Shown: one piece after another, positions 19,281 through 27,742 of the stretch | Layout of the letters: each line of letters begins with the position of its first letter | Numbering within the stretch: position 1 is the first letter of the stretch | IMG/VR virus record: IMGVR_UViG_3300021135_000011 | Coordinates: 1-64,000 of that record | Reading direction: 5' to 3' (one strand) | Length of the DNA stretch: 64,000 nucleotides | Source of the DNA: a virus | Made by a program: the position numbers and the translations under genes | Notes under the pieces: model-generated | Told to the model about the DNA's origin: nothing | The model's input: only the letters and a program-made list of their open reading frames with translations | The model's database searches: none

Positions 19281-19858
19281 TAATTATGTATAGTTAAAAT
19301 ATTAGCAATTTTTGTTTTAACTTTAAATAAATTTAATTGTAATCCTTTTTCTAAAGTAAGCCAGTCTGCACAATACTCCTCCGGTTTTGGAATAGATAGT
19401 TTTTTTGCAATAGATGTTTTTAAACAAAAGTTTCCCCAATCAATATAATTTTGTTTTAATGAAACAATTAATGGTTCATAACCTGCTAAATGGTTTATTG
19501 AATCCCACATACAAATATCAGCATTTGTTTCTTTTAATCTATTTAATACAAGTTCAACTGCCCACGATAAAAAATAATCTTGTACAGATGTTTGTATAAC
19601 ATATTTTGTGTCTACACTATTTTGTAGAGCGTCTATTCTATTATAAGTACCCCAATAACCTGTATTATTTTCTGATTCTAGGTAGATTATACGTGAGTCG
19701 TTATAGTTTTTTGCCCACTCTTTTAGATTACTATTTTGACCATTATTATAAATAATAACTTTCCAGTTAGGATTAGTTTGACATATTAGTGAGTCTACTA
19801 AAGGTCTATTAAAGGATTCTTCATTAAAAGATGGGGCTATAAAAGTTATTTTATTCAT
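19280..19858 (-). CDS. GT2-like glycosyltransferase domain lacking a clear DxD
   Basis: 192 aa. The start ITFIAPSFNEESFNRPLVDSLICQTNPNWKVIIYNNG is the GT-A nucleotide-binding beginning of family 2. At the usual DxD position there is QTSVQDYFLS instead. It is a paralogue of the gene at 21,281-21,847: both contain WG(T/A)(Y/F)NRI and a QTxxQ(D/E)Y segment. Catalysis is uncertain; a degenerate or unusual transferase is possible. It overlaps the upstream gene by 4 bases. Confidence 0.7.
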   Translation of the reverse strand: MNKITFIAPSFNEESFNRPLVDSLICQTNPNWKVIIYNNGQNSNLKEWAKNYNDSRIIYLESENNTGYWGTYNRIDALQNSVDTKYVIQTSVQDYFLSWAVELVLNRLKETNADICMWDSINHLAGYEPLIVSLKQNYIDWGNFCLKTSIAKKLSIPKPEEYCADWLTLEKGLQLNLFKVKTKIANILTIHN

Positions 19859-20547
19859 CGAACTATTTGTCTTTGATTATATCTATTATTATGAAACTCT
19901 TCAATTTCCTGACTAGTCATACTATACTGTATTCCCCACTTTCTATCTTTATTTATTTGACTTAATCTATCTTGACTTTCTTTAAATTTATTTTGCATAT
20001 ATACAAGCGAATGTGCTTTCATATGAAATAACTTAAATGGCTCATTTAAATAAATAATATTTCCTATAGGATTGCATGTATGTGCACCAACTTCATAATT
20101 TATATCGGTAATATCTTTGGGACTAAATACACACGTTTTATCTTCTGGTGTATGACGTATACCATTTTTAATATCTAAAGGTGTATATATACCATAGCCT
20201 AACATATCATATCCTTCTGATTTAACTATAGTGCAATTTATTAATTTATTTGGCACTATTTCTATAAATTCGTCACAATCAATGATTATTACATAATCTG
20301 CTTTTGAATCCTTCCATACATTATTTTTAAAGTTCATTAAAAGTAAATCATTCACTTTTGAATCTGTATAAAAATAACCTACATTACAACCTAATTCTTT
20401 TACAATTTCTATAGTTTTGTCCATAGAACCGTTATCGTAAATATTAAAATTTATTGTATGCCCATTTAGGCACCTTCTATAATGTTCTACCATAAAAGGT
20501 AGCATGTATTCTTCATTATAAACTGGGCAAAATAAATCAAATATCAT
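19855..20547 (-). CDS. Glycosyltransferase family 2-like (Glyco_tranf_2_4 type)
   Basis: 230 aa. Contains PVYNEEYMLPFMVEHYRR at the N-terminus, INFNIYDNGSMDKTIEIVKELGC, and VIIIDCDEFIE (metal-binding DCDE) near residue 90, followed by a His in KLFHMKAHS. This is the typical order in small GT-A transferases of this type. Paralogous to 20,544-21,281 and 22,522-23,025. It overlaps the neighbour by 4 bases. Confidence 0.75.
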   Translation of the reverse strand: MIFDLFCPVYNEEYMLPFMVEHYRRCLNGHTINFNIYDNGSMDKTIEIVKELGCNVGYFYTDSKVNDLLLMNFKNNVWKDSKADYVIIIDCDEFIEIVPNKLINCTIVKSEGYDMLGYGIYTPLDIKNGIRHTPEDKTCVFSPKDITDINYEVGAHTCNPIGNIIYLNEPFKLFHMKAHSLVYMQNKFKESQDRLSQINKDRKWGIQYSMTSQEIEEFHNNRYNQRQIVR

Positions 20548-21281
20548 ATGTGTGAATCTTTTATATAATCACTAAGTGCATAATGTGTATTAAACCAATC
20601 AGTATGAACTGTATCAGGTAAAGCAAAATGTGTGCTATGACCTCTTTGTATATTTTCTGTAGACTGCCTTTTTCCTAATTCATGCGAACGATTTAAATGC
20701 CAAATAGGTGACCAATGTTTATAATGAAACAGATTAAATTCTTTATTTGACCAAGATATCTTGCTTTCTGTATTGGCTACTAATTGATTTATTCTATGCG
20801 CACCCTCACCAAATTCTATTAAAGAAAAGCAACCTGTTCGTAATAATACAGGTTTACTATAACCTGGAGATTGACAACCTCTTGGGTTTAATGCAGCTTT
20901 TGAAGGAGAATCTTGGTTATCAAATATATCCCAACCTTGAAATTCAACTACATTTATTCCTCTACTTTCTAATTCGGTTAAGTCTTTAGAATTAATCATA
21001 CATTCTTCATCACAATCTATACACAAAACCCATTTTGATTTTGCATTCATTGCGGCCTCAGATTTTATTTTGGATTGTATTGTATCATTCATACCTTCAG
21101 TTATAAATGGTATGATTTCACATCCTGCAAGTTTTGCGAGCATTAATGTATCATCGGTTGAACCATTATCATGAATAATAAATTTTGGATTATCAAACAT
21201 TTTACGATAATGTGTTATAGTAAATGGTAACATTATTTCTTCGTTATAAGTAATAACGTGAATTTCAATTAAATTCTGCAT
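20544..21281 (-). CDS. Glycosyltransferase family 2-like (Glyco_tranf_2_4 type)
   Basis: 245 aa. Same architecture as its neighbour: HVITYNEEIMLPFTITHYRKMF, FIIHDNGSTDDTLMLAKLAGC, and VLCIDCDEEC as the metal-binding motif, with NLFHYKHWS near the C-terminal side. Full-length and apparently intact, so likely active. Acceptor unknown. One-base overlap with the gene upstream. Confidence 0.75.
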   Translation of the reverse strand: MQNLIEIHVITYNEEIMLPFTITHYRKMFDNPKFIIHDNGSTDDTLMLAKLAGCEIIPFITEGMNDTIQSKIKSEAAMNAKSKWVLCIDCDEECMINSKDLTELESRGINVVEFQGWDIFDNQDSPSKAALNPRGCQSPGYSKPVLLRTGCFSLIEFGEGAHRINQLVANTESKISWSNKEFNLFHYKHWSPIWHLNRSHELGKRQSTENIQRGHSTHFALPDTVHTDWFNTHYALSDYIKDSHI

Positions 21282-21847
21282 TAGTTTTTTATATTTAAAA
21301 TTAAAGGTAGTTTTATTTGTGATTTTATTAATCCTGAGTTCATTAAATCCTCTACATACATGCCATCACAACAATATTCTTTTGGATGATTTATCCCTAC
21401 TGACTGCGCAATTTTAGTTTTTACTGCGAAGTTAGACCAATCTATAAAAGTTATTTTTGGGTAGGAGTTTAAAATCCTATATCCGAAAGAGTGGTGAATT
21501 GTATTCCAATAAATAAAATCATTTTTTGATTCTAATATTTTATCTACGGTAATTGGAATGTAATATTCTTGCAGAGTAGTTTGTATTACATACTCTGTAT
21601 CAACCATTTCTAATGCTTTAATTCTATTAAATGCCCCCCAGGAACCTAAATTTTCTTCGTTAGCAATATATGTGAATCTAGTGTCATTAAAAGAATCTAT
21701 TATTGTTTTTAATTCTTCATTTGGACCATCGTGCCAAATAATACATTTCCAATTTGGGTTTTTTTGTAAAAGCATTGAGGCACAAAACATGTATGCTTCC
21801 CAATACTCTTTATAACATATTACAATAAAAGTTACAGCTTTTTGCAT
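21281..21847 (-). CDS. GT2-like glycosyltransferase domain lacking a clear DxD
   Basis: 188 aa, paralogue of 19,280-19,858. It starts VTFIVICYKEYWEAYMFCASMLLQKNPNWKCIIWHDG and contains WGAFNRIKALE. QTTLQEYYIP stands where DxD is expected. The C-terminal half ends in YPKITFIDWSNFAVKTKIAQ, matching the sister gene. The conserved loss of the DxD in both copies argues against random decay. Confidence 0.65.
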   Translation of the reverse strand: MQKAVTFIVICYKEYWEAYMFCASMLLQKNPNWKCIIWHDGPNEELKTIIDSFNDTRFTYIANEENLGSWGAFNRIKALEMVDTEYVIQTTLQEYYIPITVDKILESKNDFIYWNTIHHSFGYRILNSYPKITFIDWSNFAVKTKIAQSVGINHPKEYCCDGMYVEDLMNSGLIKSQIKLPLILNIKN

Positions 21848-21853
21848 ATTTAA

Positions 21854-22522
21854 TTATTTTCCATATTCATAGTCTAAAATTTTACCAACTAAATCTGAAC
21901 GGTGATTAGTTTGTAATTTTATCCATTTAATCTCTTCTATCTTTTTAGAAAGTTCTATTACAAAACTTAGTCCGTTTATTTCTCCTGTTGATGTTTTTAT
22001 ATCAACTTGTTCATTATCACCATTAATGACTATTTTTCCTGTTTTACCCAGTCTTGTTAGTATAGCTAACATTTCTGATTTAGTGAGGTTTTGTGCCTCT
22101 TCTACAATCAGAATATCTTCTATTGTTTTACCGCGTACAAATTGTACAGGAAATGCCTTTATTTTTTCTTCTTCTATTAGTCTTGCAACCTCACCTTTAT
22201 CTGCACAGCATTTTTGTAAATTTTCCATTAGAGCTTCCATATAAGGATCGAATTTTTGACCTAAATCACCAGGAAGATAACCTAAACTTTTACCTACCTC
22301 GATAGTAGCCCTAGTATTATATATACAGTTAACTTGTTTCTTTTTTAAGAAGTCCAGGGCAGATTGTGCACATACTAAACTTTTACCACATCCTGCTCTA
22401 CCTGTAACTACAACTATTTGATTTTCAATAATTAAACGCTTTGTATCTTTTTGTTCTGCATTTAACTGCACAACATTTATACTTTTTATATCTGTCTTTC
22501 TTTCTCGGTTAGGTTCTTTCAT
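21854..22522 (-). CDS. phoH: PhoH-like ATPase
   Basis: 222 aa. Walker A GRAGCGKS at residues 41-48, then the PhoH-typical TRATIEVGKSLGYLPGDLGQKFDPYM (residues 70-94), Walker B ILIVEEAQN (137-145) and sensor INGDNEQVD (167-174). PhoH-like proteins are widespread in phages; proposed roles are in RNA metabolism. It is embedded in the glycosyltransferase block and overlaps the next upstream gene by a single base. Confidence 0.9.
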   Translation of the reverse strand: MKEPNRERKTDIKSINVVQLNAEQKDTKRLIIENQIVVVTGRAGCGKSLVCAQSALDFLKKKQVNCIYNTRATIEVGKSLGYLPGDLGQKFDPYMEALMENLQKCCADKGEVARLIEEEKIKAFPVQFVRGKTIEDILIVEEAQNLTKSEMLAILTRLGKTGKIVINGDNEQVDIKTSTGEINGLSFVIELSKKIEEIKWIKLQTNHRSDLVGKILDYEYGK

Positions 22523-23025
22523 TATTTAAGTTTAGTTAGGTGGTATAGTATTGGATAAATTTCTCCTACACGCAAAAATCCTTGTGGGTTACATCCTGGT
22601 CCGTCATAATGCATATCTTTGATAACATGTGGGTCAAATATGCAAAATTTATCAAACTTAGGATTTCTATTATCTTGTGTCAATTCTTTTACACTTACAA
22701 CATCATAGCCTTTAGTTTTTACTAAGGAACAATTTTGAAAAATATTTGGTGTTACGTCTATAAATTCATTTATATCTGCGATAATAACGCAATCAGTTGC
22801 CATATTTTTCCAACAATTATTTTTCCATAAATCTTTTGTATTATAGAAATCTAAGTACCGCTTTACATTGCATTTTTCTTCGCGTGCAATTTTTACAGTA
22901 TTATCTGTTGAGTCCATATCCCAAATATTAATTCTAATATCAGGTATTCTTGAACGATAAAAGTTTATAAACTCTTTTAAAGTTGGCTCATTGTTAAATG
23001 TTCTTGTGTAAAGATTTGCTATCAT
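22522..23025 (-). CDS. Shortened GT2_4-like glycosyltransferase paralogue
   Basis: 167 aa. Begins MIANLYTRTFNNEPTLKEFINFYRSR and has IRINIWDMDSTDNTVKIA, as in its paralogues, but the metal motif reads IIADINEF instead of IIDCDEF. The segment CNPQGFL matches CNPIGN of the gene at 19,855-20,547. It is about 60 residues shorter at the C-terminus than the paralogues. Possibly inactive or specialised. Confidence 0.6.
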   Translation of the reverse strand: MIANLYTRTFNNEPTLKEFINFYRSRIPDIRINIWDMDSTDNTVKIAREEKCNVKRYLDFYNTKDLWKNNCWKNMATDCVIIADINEFIDVTPNIFQNCSLVKTKGYDVVSVKELTQDNRNPKFDKFCIFDPHVIKDMHYDGPGCNPQGFLRVGEIYPILYHLTKLK

Positions 23026-23028
23026 ATT

Positions 23029-23403
23029 TTAACTAAATATATAATCACATATTTTTTTATGAAATGCATTTGCATCCTTTAAAGTTTCAAATACAATTTC
23101 AATTGCCTCGTCTACATTTGCAACAGGTATAACTACTGAATAAATTTGTACACTTGGGTCACCTTCATCTTCTCCGTCTAATACTCTTGATGATAATGAT
23201 GCGCCTATAATGCAACTTTTTTTATATACTACCTTATCTAAGACTCTAATTTCTTCTTCAGGATGGTCTTCATCCTCAGGTAATAGTGCATCATAATCGT
23301 GTACATATGCTAATCTATCGTCTGATAATTCTACATAACATTTAGAAACATTACTAACTACACTATTTGGTAATTTAAAAACATTTATATCTATTCTTTC
23401 CAT
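23029..23403 (-). CDS. Hypothetical acidic protein
   Basis: 124 aa, acidic (LLPEDEDHPEEEIRVLDK), mixed beta then helix, without membrane segment. It is tightly spaced with both neighbours (3 and 5 bases), so co-transcribed with the glycosyltransferase block. No family recognised. Confidence 0.45.
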   Translation of the reverse strand: MERIDINVFKLPNSVVSNVSKCYVELSDDRLAYVHDYDALLPEDEDHPEEEIRVLDKVVYKKSCIIGASLSSRVLDGEDEGDPSVQIYSVVIPVANVDEAIEIVFETLKDANAFHKKICDYIFS

Positions 23404-23408
23404 ATTAA

Positions 23409-23921
23409 TTAAGTTAATGAATTAAATCTATTTCCTCTTACTTCTAATTTTGATTCTTCCATATAAGCTTTATAAGCTTCATTAAAGGCTCTATTTAATC
23501 CTGGTAACTTCTCCATTGCACTCATTATAAATGGTCCATTACCATCCTTTCCTGTAGTTATTTTACTTACTTTTACAAAAGATTCTATATTCGCTAAAGC
23601 AAGTTTTAATGCTTGCCAAGTTCTATAGGCGGGAAGTTCAAATAATTTTTCACAATTTTGCATTGCAATTTGTATCAAATCATCTTCTGTAGAAAAATCT
23701 GCCTTAATATCTTTAAGAATGGTTTCTTCTCTATCTTCTTCTTTCATTGCAAGATAAGGATTATCTTCAGGGTTCCAAGAATACATAAATTGAAGATAAG
23801 CAAATATCTTAGTATAATTCTTAGGATAATTATCTATAATATCTTTAAGCCAAGAAATCACATAACATGATTCCGTTGGTAATGCAATATTATCTTGAAC
23901 GGTAAATAGTTTTATATACAT
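23409..23921 (-). CDS. Hypothetical helical protein
   Basis: 170 aa, predominantly helical, soluble. Contains EEDREETILKDIKADFSTEDDLI and a C-terminal helix with GLNRAFNEAYKAYMEESK. It shares one base with the upstream start. A conserved small structural or accessory protein is plausible, but no motif supports a specific role. Confidence 0.45.
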   Translation of the reverse strand: MYIKLFTVQDNIALPTESCYVISWLKDIIDNYPKNYTKIFAYLQFMYSWNPEDNPYLAMKEEDREETILKDIKADFSTEDDLIQIAMQNCEKLFELPAYRTWQALKLALANIESFVKVSKITTGKDGNGPFIMSAMEKLPGLNRAFNEAYKAYMEESKLEVRGNRFNSLT

Positions 23922-24142
23922 TAATCTAATTTAACAGTTTTAAGAATAAATTTATCTTTAACTATTGAATAGAATTCTACCCCGTCTATTCTAAACTTAT
24001 ATCCAAGATACATAGTTTCTTTATTTATAAACTTACGTCTAAGTTCTAATGGACTATAGGTAAGATCGTTTTCATTTAGATCTATTGTCCAATAATCAAA
24101 TCCATCTTTTATTGCTGCTTGTTCTACGATCAGGTCTACCAT
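23921..24142 (-). CDS. Hypothetical small protein
   Basis: 73 aa, mixed strands and short helix, no Cys and no membrane segment. Overlaps its downstream neighbour by one base and follows the GT4-like gene by two bases. Function unknown. Confidence 0.4.
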   Translation of the reverse strand: MVDLIVEQAAIKDGFDYWTIDLNENDLTYSPLELRRKFINKETMYLGYKFRIDGVEFYSIVKDKFILKTVKLD

Positions 24143-24144
24143 TT

Positions 24145-25212
24145 CTATTTTATTAAGTGTTTAAATATTTCATATCTTTGCGCAGACCAAATTTTTATAT
24201 CAAATTTCTCTTTAACCCGTTCTGCTAATTCCTTACCCAAAGATACAACTTCTTTTTGATTTTTCAAACAATATTTGATATTTTTTTGCCAATTATCCCA
24301 AAATAATCCAGGAAACCCTTTTAAATTAGAATAAGGAAGTGTATCAGATACTATACAAGGCAACTCTCGTGTTGCAGCTTCTAAAATTTTTAATTCAGAT
24401 TTGTATCTGTTAAATTCATTATTAACTAACGGAATTAAAGCTACATCCGCTTCATCGTAGAAAGTCATGTGTTGTTGAAGCGGTCTGGTATCTAAAATTT
24501 GATAAGATTTAGTTCTAGAAAATATTGATGCCATTTTATCCCACTCACAATGTTTATCTGGTAAAGGATTAAATCCCGCCAAAGTAAATTTTGCATTATC
24601 TGTAATATATTTTTCTCCACCTAATTTAGTAAACGTGTTCTTAAGTAGAAGTATATCATTATAATGTGTACTGCCGCCAGCATAAAGAAAATTCATTTTA
24701 GAATCAACCCTTTCAATATTATTATCTTTTGTCCAAAAAGGTGTTCCAAATGGAACTGCGTTAGGAGTAACTATGCAATTCTTATTATATTCTAAAACTC
24801 TTTTTCTAAGTATTTCTGTGGTAACAAGAACTAAATCTGCCTCTAAAATATTTTCTATAACCCTTTCGTTCATTTTATCTTTATACCACATTTGGTATAC
24901 AGGGTGTGCAGTACTTATCTCCCAATAATCATCTAAGTCTAGAACTATTTTTACTCCTTTTGCCTTTTGCTCTTGAATAAATTCTATGGTCCGCAAAGAC
25001 ACATCTCTATTATAAAATATAATATCTGGTTCAAATTCGTTTATTGTAGAAATATAATCAACATTTACTTTTTGAGATTCATCAAGTGGCGTTGTTTCAG
25101 GAAGAAACATTTTTACTTGGTCAAAATCTGTAAATGGAAAATACTCTATTGGTAGAACGCATCTGTAGAAATCACATCCGTTATTTGGTTTTACTATTAC
25201 GGCTATTTTCAT
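24145..25212 (-). CDS. GT-B glycosyltransferase (group 1/4-like)
   Basis: 355 aa, a normal length for the fold. N-terminal Rossmann half with KIAVIVKPNNGCDFYRCVLPIEYF and IVLDLDDYWEI; C-terminal donor half with FLYAGGSTHYNDI, FTLAGFNPLPD and the terminal KILEAATRELPCIVSDTLPY, equivalent to the ExxxxGxPVI motif. It is first in the glycosyltransferase block behind its own promoter (25,274-25,305). Confidence 0.8.
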   Translation of the reverse strand: MKIAVIVKPNNGCDFYRCVLPIEYFPFTDFDQVKMFLPETTPLDESQKVNVDYISTINEFEPDIIFYNRDVSLRTIEFIQEQKAKGVKIVLDLDDYWEISTAHPVYQMWYKDKMNERVIENILEADLVLVTTEILRKRVLEYNKNCIVTPNAVPFGTPFWTKDNNIERVDSKMNFLYAGGSTHYNDILLLKNTFTKLGGEKYITDNAKFTLAGFNPLPDKHCEWDKMASIFSRTKSYQILDTRPLQQHMTFYDEADVALIPLVNNEFNRYKSELKILEAATRELPCIVSDTLPYSNLKGFPGLFWDNWQKNIKYCLKNQKEVVSLGKELAERVKEKFDIKIWSAQRYEIFKHLIK

Positions 25213-25273
25213 TTATACTTTTTACTATTATTAATAACATTTTAAACCACTGATAAAATAAATATATAAACCC

Positions 25274-25305
25274 TAAACATAAAAGACTTTGTAAAATATC
25301 ACAAA
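25274..25305 (-). promoter_or_regulatory. Promoter for the glycosyltransferase block
   Basis: Minus strand TTTG (25,302-25,305), 20 bases, TATGTTTA (25,274-25,281), 62 bases upstream of the start at 25,212. The 96-base intergenic gap here is one of the few in the arm, which supports a transcription start. Confidence 0.65.
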
Positions 25306-25308
25306 TGC

Positions 25309-26211
25309 TCATTTTTTGGTTTTTAAATAATTTAAAATAGATATAACTTCATCTTTTAAATAAGGCAAATCATAATTTTTAATTTCTTCTATTATGGGTT
25401 CATTATTAATATCCCTATCGTAGATTGGATTATCATTTGAATCTCTATCTATTTCTTTAAATATTATATGGTTAATAGTTAGTTTGCCAAATTCTAATTG
25501 TGGATTGTGCTTTAAGATAACGTACATATAAAGACTTAATTGTATATTATACACATTTAATTTGCACTCGTCTAAATGCCCAAGTGGAAATAAAAGTTTA
25601 CTTGTTATACCTTTCCAATTAGTAAAACCTTTAGTAGTTAAATTCTTATTGGTTTTATAATCTGTTATATATACTTTGTTATTTCTTACCTCTACTAAAT
25701 CAGATTGCCCACAAATTCCTGCACTTTTTAAATAAACAAAATGTTCAGGGTAAATGTAAAAGTTATCTAACTTTTGTTCTGGGGCGTATTTAACACCATC
25801 TTTTATTATTGGTTTAGCTATAGAACAACTTATTTCATCTCTTTCTATGGAGTCAACGCCGCAAATTTGTTTTTCACGCTCTCTGTGATACCAATTACCC
25901 CTAATTACAGATTCTTCATTTGTTTGTTTCCAAATGGCCTTTATTTCTTCTGGGTCTTTGCCATACCACTTAGATTTTTTATTTTTAGAAGAGCTAAGTG
26001 CCTTTGCTTCAACATCAAATTCTTCCTCAAACATTTTAACAACAGAAGTTACGGATACCCATTTGATATCGTCTTCAGGATTAATAGAATTATATTGGTG
26101 TTGGTCTTCTACAAATTTTACCATATTATTGTTTAAAGGATTTGTTATTGGAATTTTTGCAGATTGTTTTGCAACAAATACTAATAAGATTATTACTATA
26201 ATTATTACCAT
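25309..26211 (-). CDS. PD-(D/E)XK nuclease, apparently membrane-anchored
   Basis: About 300 aa. The nuclease core reads GQSDLVEVRNNKVYITDYKTNK: the GxxD and DYKxxK parts give the RecB/Cas4-like active site. A conserved start of the nuclease domain (MVKFVEDQHQY, with SVTSVVKMF) begins at 26,124. Upstream of it in frame is a hydrophobic helix (MVIIIVIILLVFVAKQ), so starts at 26,211 or 26,244 would give a membrane-tethered enzyme; 26,211 overlaps the previous gene by only 7 bases and is preferred here. Possible roles are DNA recombination or host DNA degradation. Confidence 0.7.
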   Translation of the reverse strand: MVIIIVIILLVFVAKQSAKIPITNPLNNNMVKFVEDQHQYNSINPEDDIKWVSVTSVVKMFEEEFDVEAKALSSSKNKKSKWYGKDPEEIKAIWKQTNEESVIRGNWYHREREKQICGVDSIERDEISCSIAKPIIKDGVKYAPEQKLDNFYIYPEHFVYLKSAGICGQSDLVEVRNNKVYITDYKTNKNLTTKGFTNWKGITSKLLFPLGHLDECKLNVYNIQLSLYMYVILKHNPQLEFGKLTINHIIFKEIDRDSNDNPIYDRDINNEPIIEEIKNYDLPYLKDEVISILNYLKTKK

Positions 26212-26486
26212 AAAGGTTCTTGTTCTAATTCTTGTAAAGAACATTTAGAATCTAAAGATGCTGTAAGGAATGCAATATTACAACCACAAACACCACAAGC
26301 AGGTTCACCTTTTATGAAAGCTTTTTCTGAATTACCTTCTTTATCATAAAAACCGCACTTATTAGACTGACATATCTTTAATCGTTTCTTTGCCTGTTCT
26401 TTTGCCTTTTTAGACCCAAAAAAATGATTATAGATACCGTCAACTATTAGACTCTTTTTCTTCCAAATCTCTTGCAGCTTGTTCAT
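26205..26486 (-). CDS. Small zinc-ribbon-like protein
   Basis: 93 aa. Basic helical N-terminus followed by CQSNKCGFYD and CGVCGC, plus a last Cys in SKCSL, giving a plausible two-site zinc ribbon. Similar small Cys proteins are common in Bacteroidota phages. It overlaps the gene upstream by 47 bases in another frame. Confidence 0.55.
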   Translation of the reverse strand: MNKLQEIWKKKSLIVDGIYNHFFGSKKAKEQAKKRLKICQSNKCGFYDKEGNSEKAFIKGEPACGVCGCNIAFLTASLDSKCSLQELEQEPLW

Positions 26487-26859
26487 CTAACATTTTTTGT
26501 TTATGTATAAAAAAGAATTGTTTTCTTTCTTTATCCGTTTTATATTCTTCTTGTATTCGTTTAATATTTTCTAACTGCTCACTAACTCCCCTTTCAATTT
26601 GTTCTTTTCTTGGGCCATCTGAATAATCTTTAACATGCTCAAGTATTCTTTCATATTTTCTTTTAGTACTTTCCATTGTGCGTTCTTTACAATAAAAAGC
26701 CCCTAAGTTGTCTACTACTATTTTTTTTGAGGACATACTTGAAAGTTTCTCACGTAAGTGTTTATAGAATAGTTCTATAACTTGTTTACAAACCTCCTCA
26801 GAAAATTCTGATTGAACAGCAGTTTTTGGTATAAGGGTTTTAGCTTTCAGTGGGGTCAA
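26440..26859 (-). CDS. HU/IHF-like DNA-binding protein candidate
   Basis: 139 aa. Residues 20-65 (EEVCKQVIELFYKHLREKLSSM then KIVVDNLGAFYCKERTM) match the helix plus beta arm start of bacterial HU/IHF, where a motif of the type V-x-GLGTF is expected; crAss-like phages carry IHF-like genes near this position. The C-terminal half is a charged helix not found in HU. Identification is tentative. Confidence 0.5.
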   Translation of the reverse strand: MTPLKAKTLIPKTAVQSEFSEEVCKQVIELFYKHLREKLSSMSSKKIVVDNLGAFYCKERTMESTKRKYERILEHVKDYSDGPRKEQIERGVSEQLENIKRIQEEYKTDKERKQFFFIHKQKMLDEQAARDLEEKESNS

Positions 26860-27277
26860 GGCAAAGTAATTGATAGTTAATTAATAAATTAGCGTCTGTA
26901 TGAATTTCCATTAACGGGTTAATCCAAACTTGGATATTACTTTTATTCCTGCCCTTTCTTGAGACCAACCCCAATTCGGACATCTTAGATAAAGCATTCC
27001 TAGCCGATTGGCAAGAATCAAATATATATTTATATTCTTTCTCTGTGCCTTTATACTTTTTAATTTTTGTACCACAACTAGATTCAGTTTTAATTAATTC
27101 TTCACAAAAAGTAGAAAGTTTAGTTTTACCAAGTATGGCTAATAGAACAAGCATATCCAAATCCGCATTAGTAATTTGAATGCCTCTTAGTGCACACCAA
27201 GAAAGAATCTGATATCTAATCAGACCCCATCTTGATATACGTTGTTTTATTTGAACTGGTTTAACTGTTGCTTTCAT
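26840..27277 (-). CDS. Winged-helix DNA-binding protein candidate
   Basis: 145 aa. The segment SARNALSKMSELGLVSRKGRNKSNIQVWINP (about residues 90-120) has the recognition-helix and wing pattern of MarR-like or similar wHTH proteins. The N-terminal half is helical. It is clustered with the HU-like gene and may regulate late transcription. It overlaps the neighbour by 20 bases. Confidence 0.5.
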   Translation of the reverse strand: MKATVKPVQIKQRISRWGLIRYQILSWCALRGIQITNADLDMLVLLAILGKTKLSTFCEELIKTESSCGTKIKKYKGTEKEYKYIFDSCQSARNALSKMSELGLVSRKGRNKSNIQVWINPLMEIHTDANLLINYQLLCLDPTES

Positions 27278-27540
27278 TATTTAGTCTTTAACTTCTTTTC
27301 TGTTGGTACTTCTTTTTGCTTTGGTACATCTACTCCATCTTCTAATGGGTTTTGTTCTTTCTTTGTGGCTAGAACTTCTTCCATTTGCAAAGTAGTAAAA
27401 ATTTCATTTGCGCGGGCAGTTACCATTTTAGTTCTAAGTTCCTGTAATTCTGTTTGAAGCTTCTGCAATTCGATTGCCTCTTTAAGATTCTTCATTATTT
27501 CTTCTTGTGTGTAACCCTGTGGGTGTTTCTGATTTTCCAT
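27277..27540 (-). CDS. Small coiled-coil protein
   Basis: 87 aa. Residues 12-65 are an uninterrupted heptad-like helix (EEIMKNLKEAIELQKLQTEL onward); the tail is Lys/Glu/Pro-rich. It lies 22 bases behind a promoter and shares one base with the next gene. Function unknown. Confidence 0.45.
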   Translation of the reverse strand: MENQKHPQGYTQEEIMKNLKEAIELQKLQTELQELRTKMVTARANEIFTTLQMEEVLATKKEQNPLEDGVDVPKQKEVPTEKKLKTK

Positions 27541-27561
27541 TGTTATAATTTAATCGTTAAT

Positions 27562-27593
27562 ATAATATACGTAATTAATTTGAATTAAACAAA
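27562..27593 (-). promoter_or_regulatory. Bacteroidota-type promoter
   Basis: Minus strand TTTG (27,590-27,593), 20 bases, TATATTAT (27,562-27,569), just before the start at 27,540. Its spacer and boxes closely resemble the promoter at 30,513-30,544 in front of the repressor gene. Confidence 0.7.
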
Positions 27594-27594
27594 T

Positions 27595-27741
27595 TTAGTT
27601 TAAACTTTTTATATTTAATTGCTCCTCTAATTCTTTTATAGCTATTTTTAGTTCACAAATTCCCTTCTGTATACTATATATTAGATTTGGATACACCTTA
27701 TTACCATTTTTATCTATATAAAATTCTAATGCTTTTTCCAT
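27595..27741 (-). CDS. Hypothetical 48-aa protein
   Basis: A short frame from an ATG at 27,739-27,741, starting MEKALEFYID and ending ELEEQLNIKSLN; helical, charged. It abuts the next gene upstream by one base and ends next to the promoter at 27,562. Small but well spaced, so probably real. Confidence 0.4.
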   Translation of the reverse strand: MEKALEFYIDKNGNKVYPNLIYSIQKGICELKIAIKELEEQLNIKSLN

Positions 27742-27742
27742 A

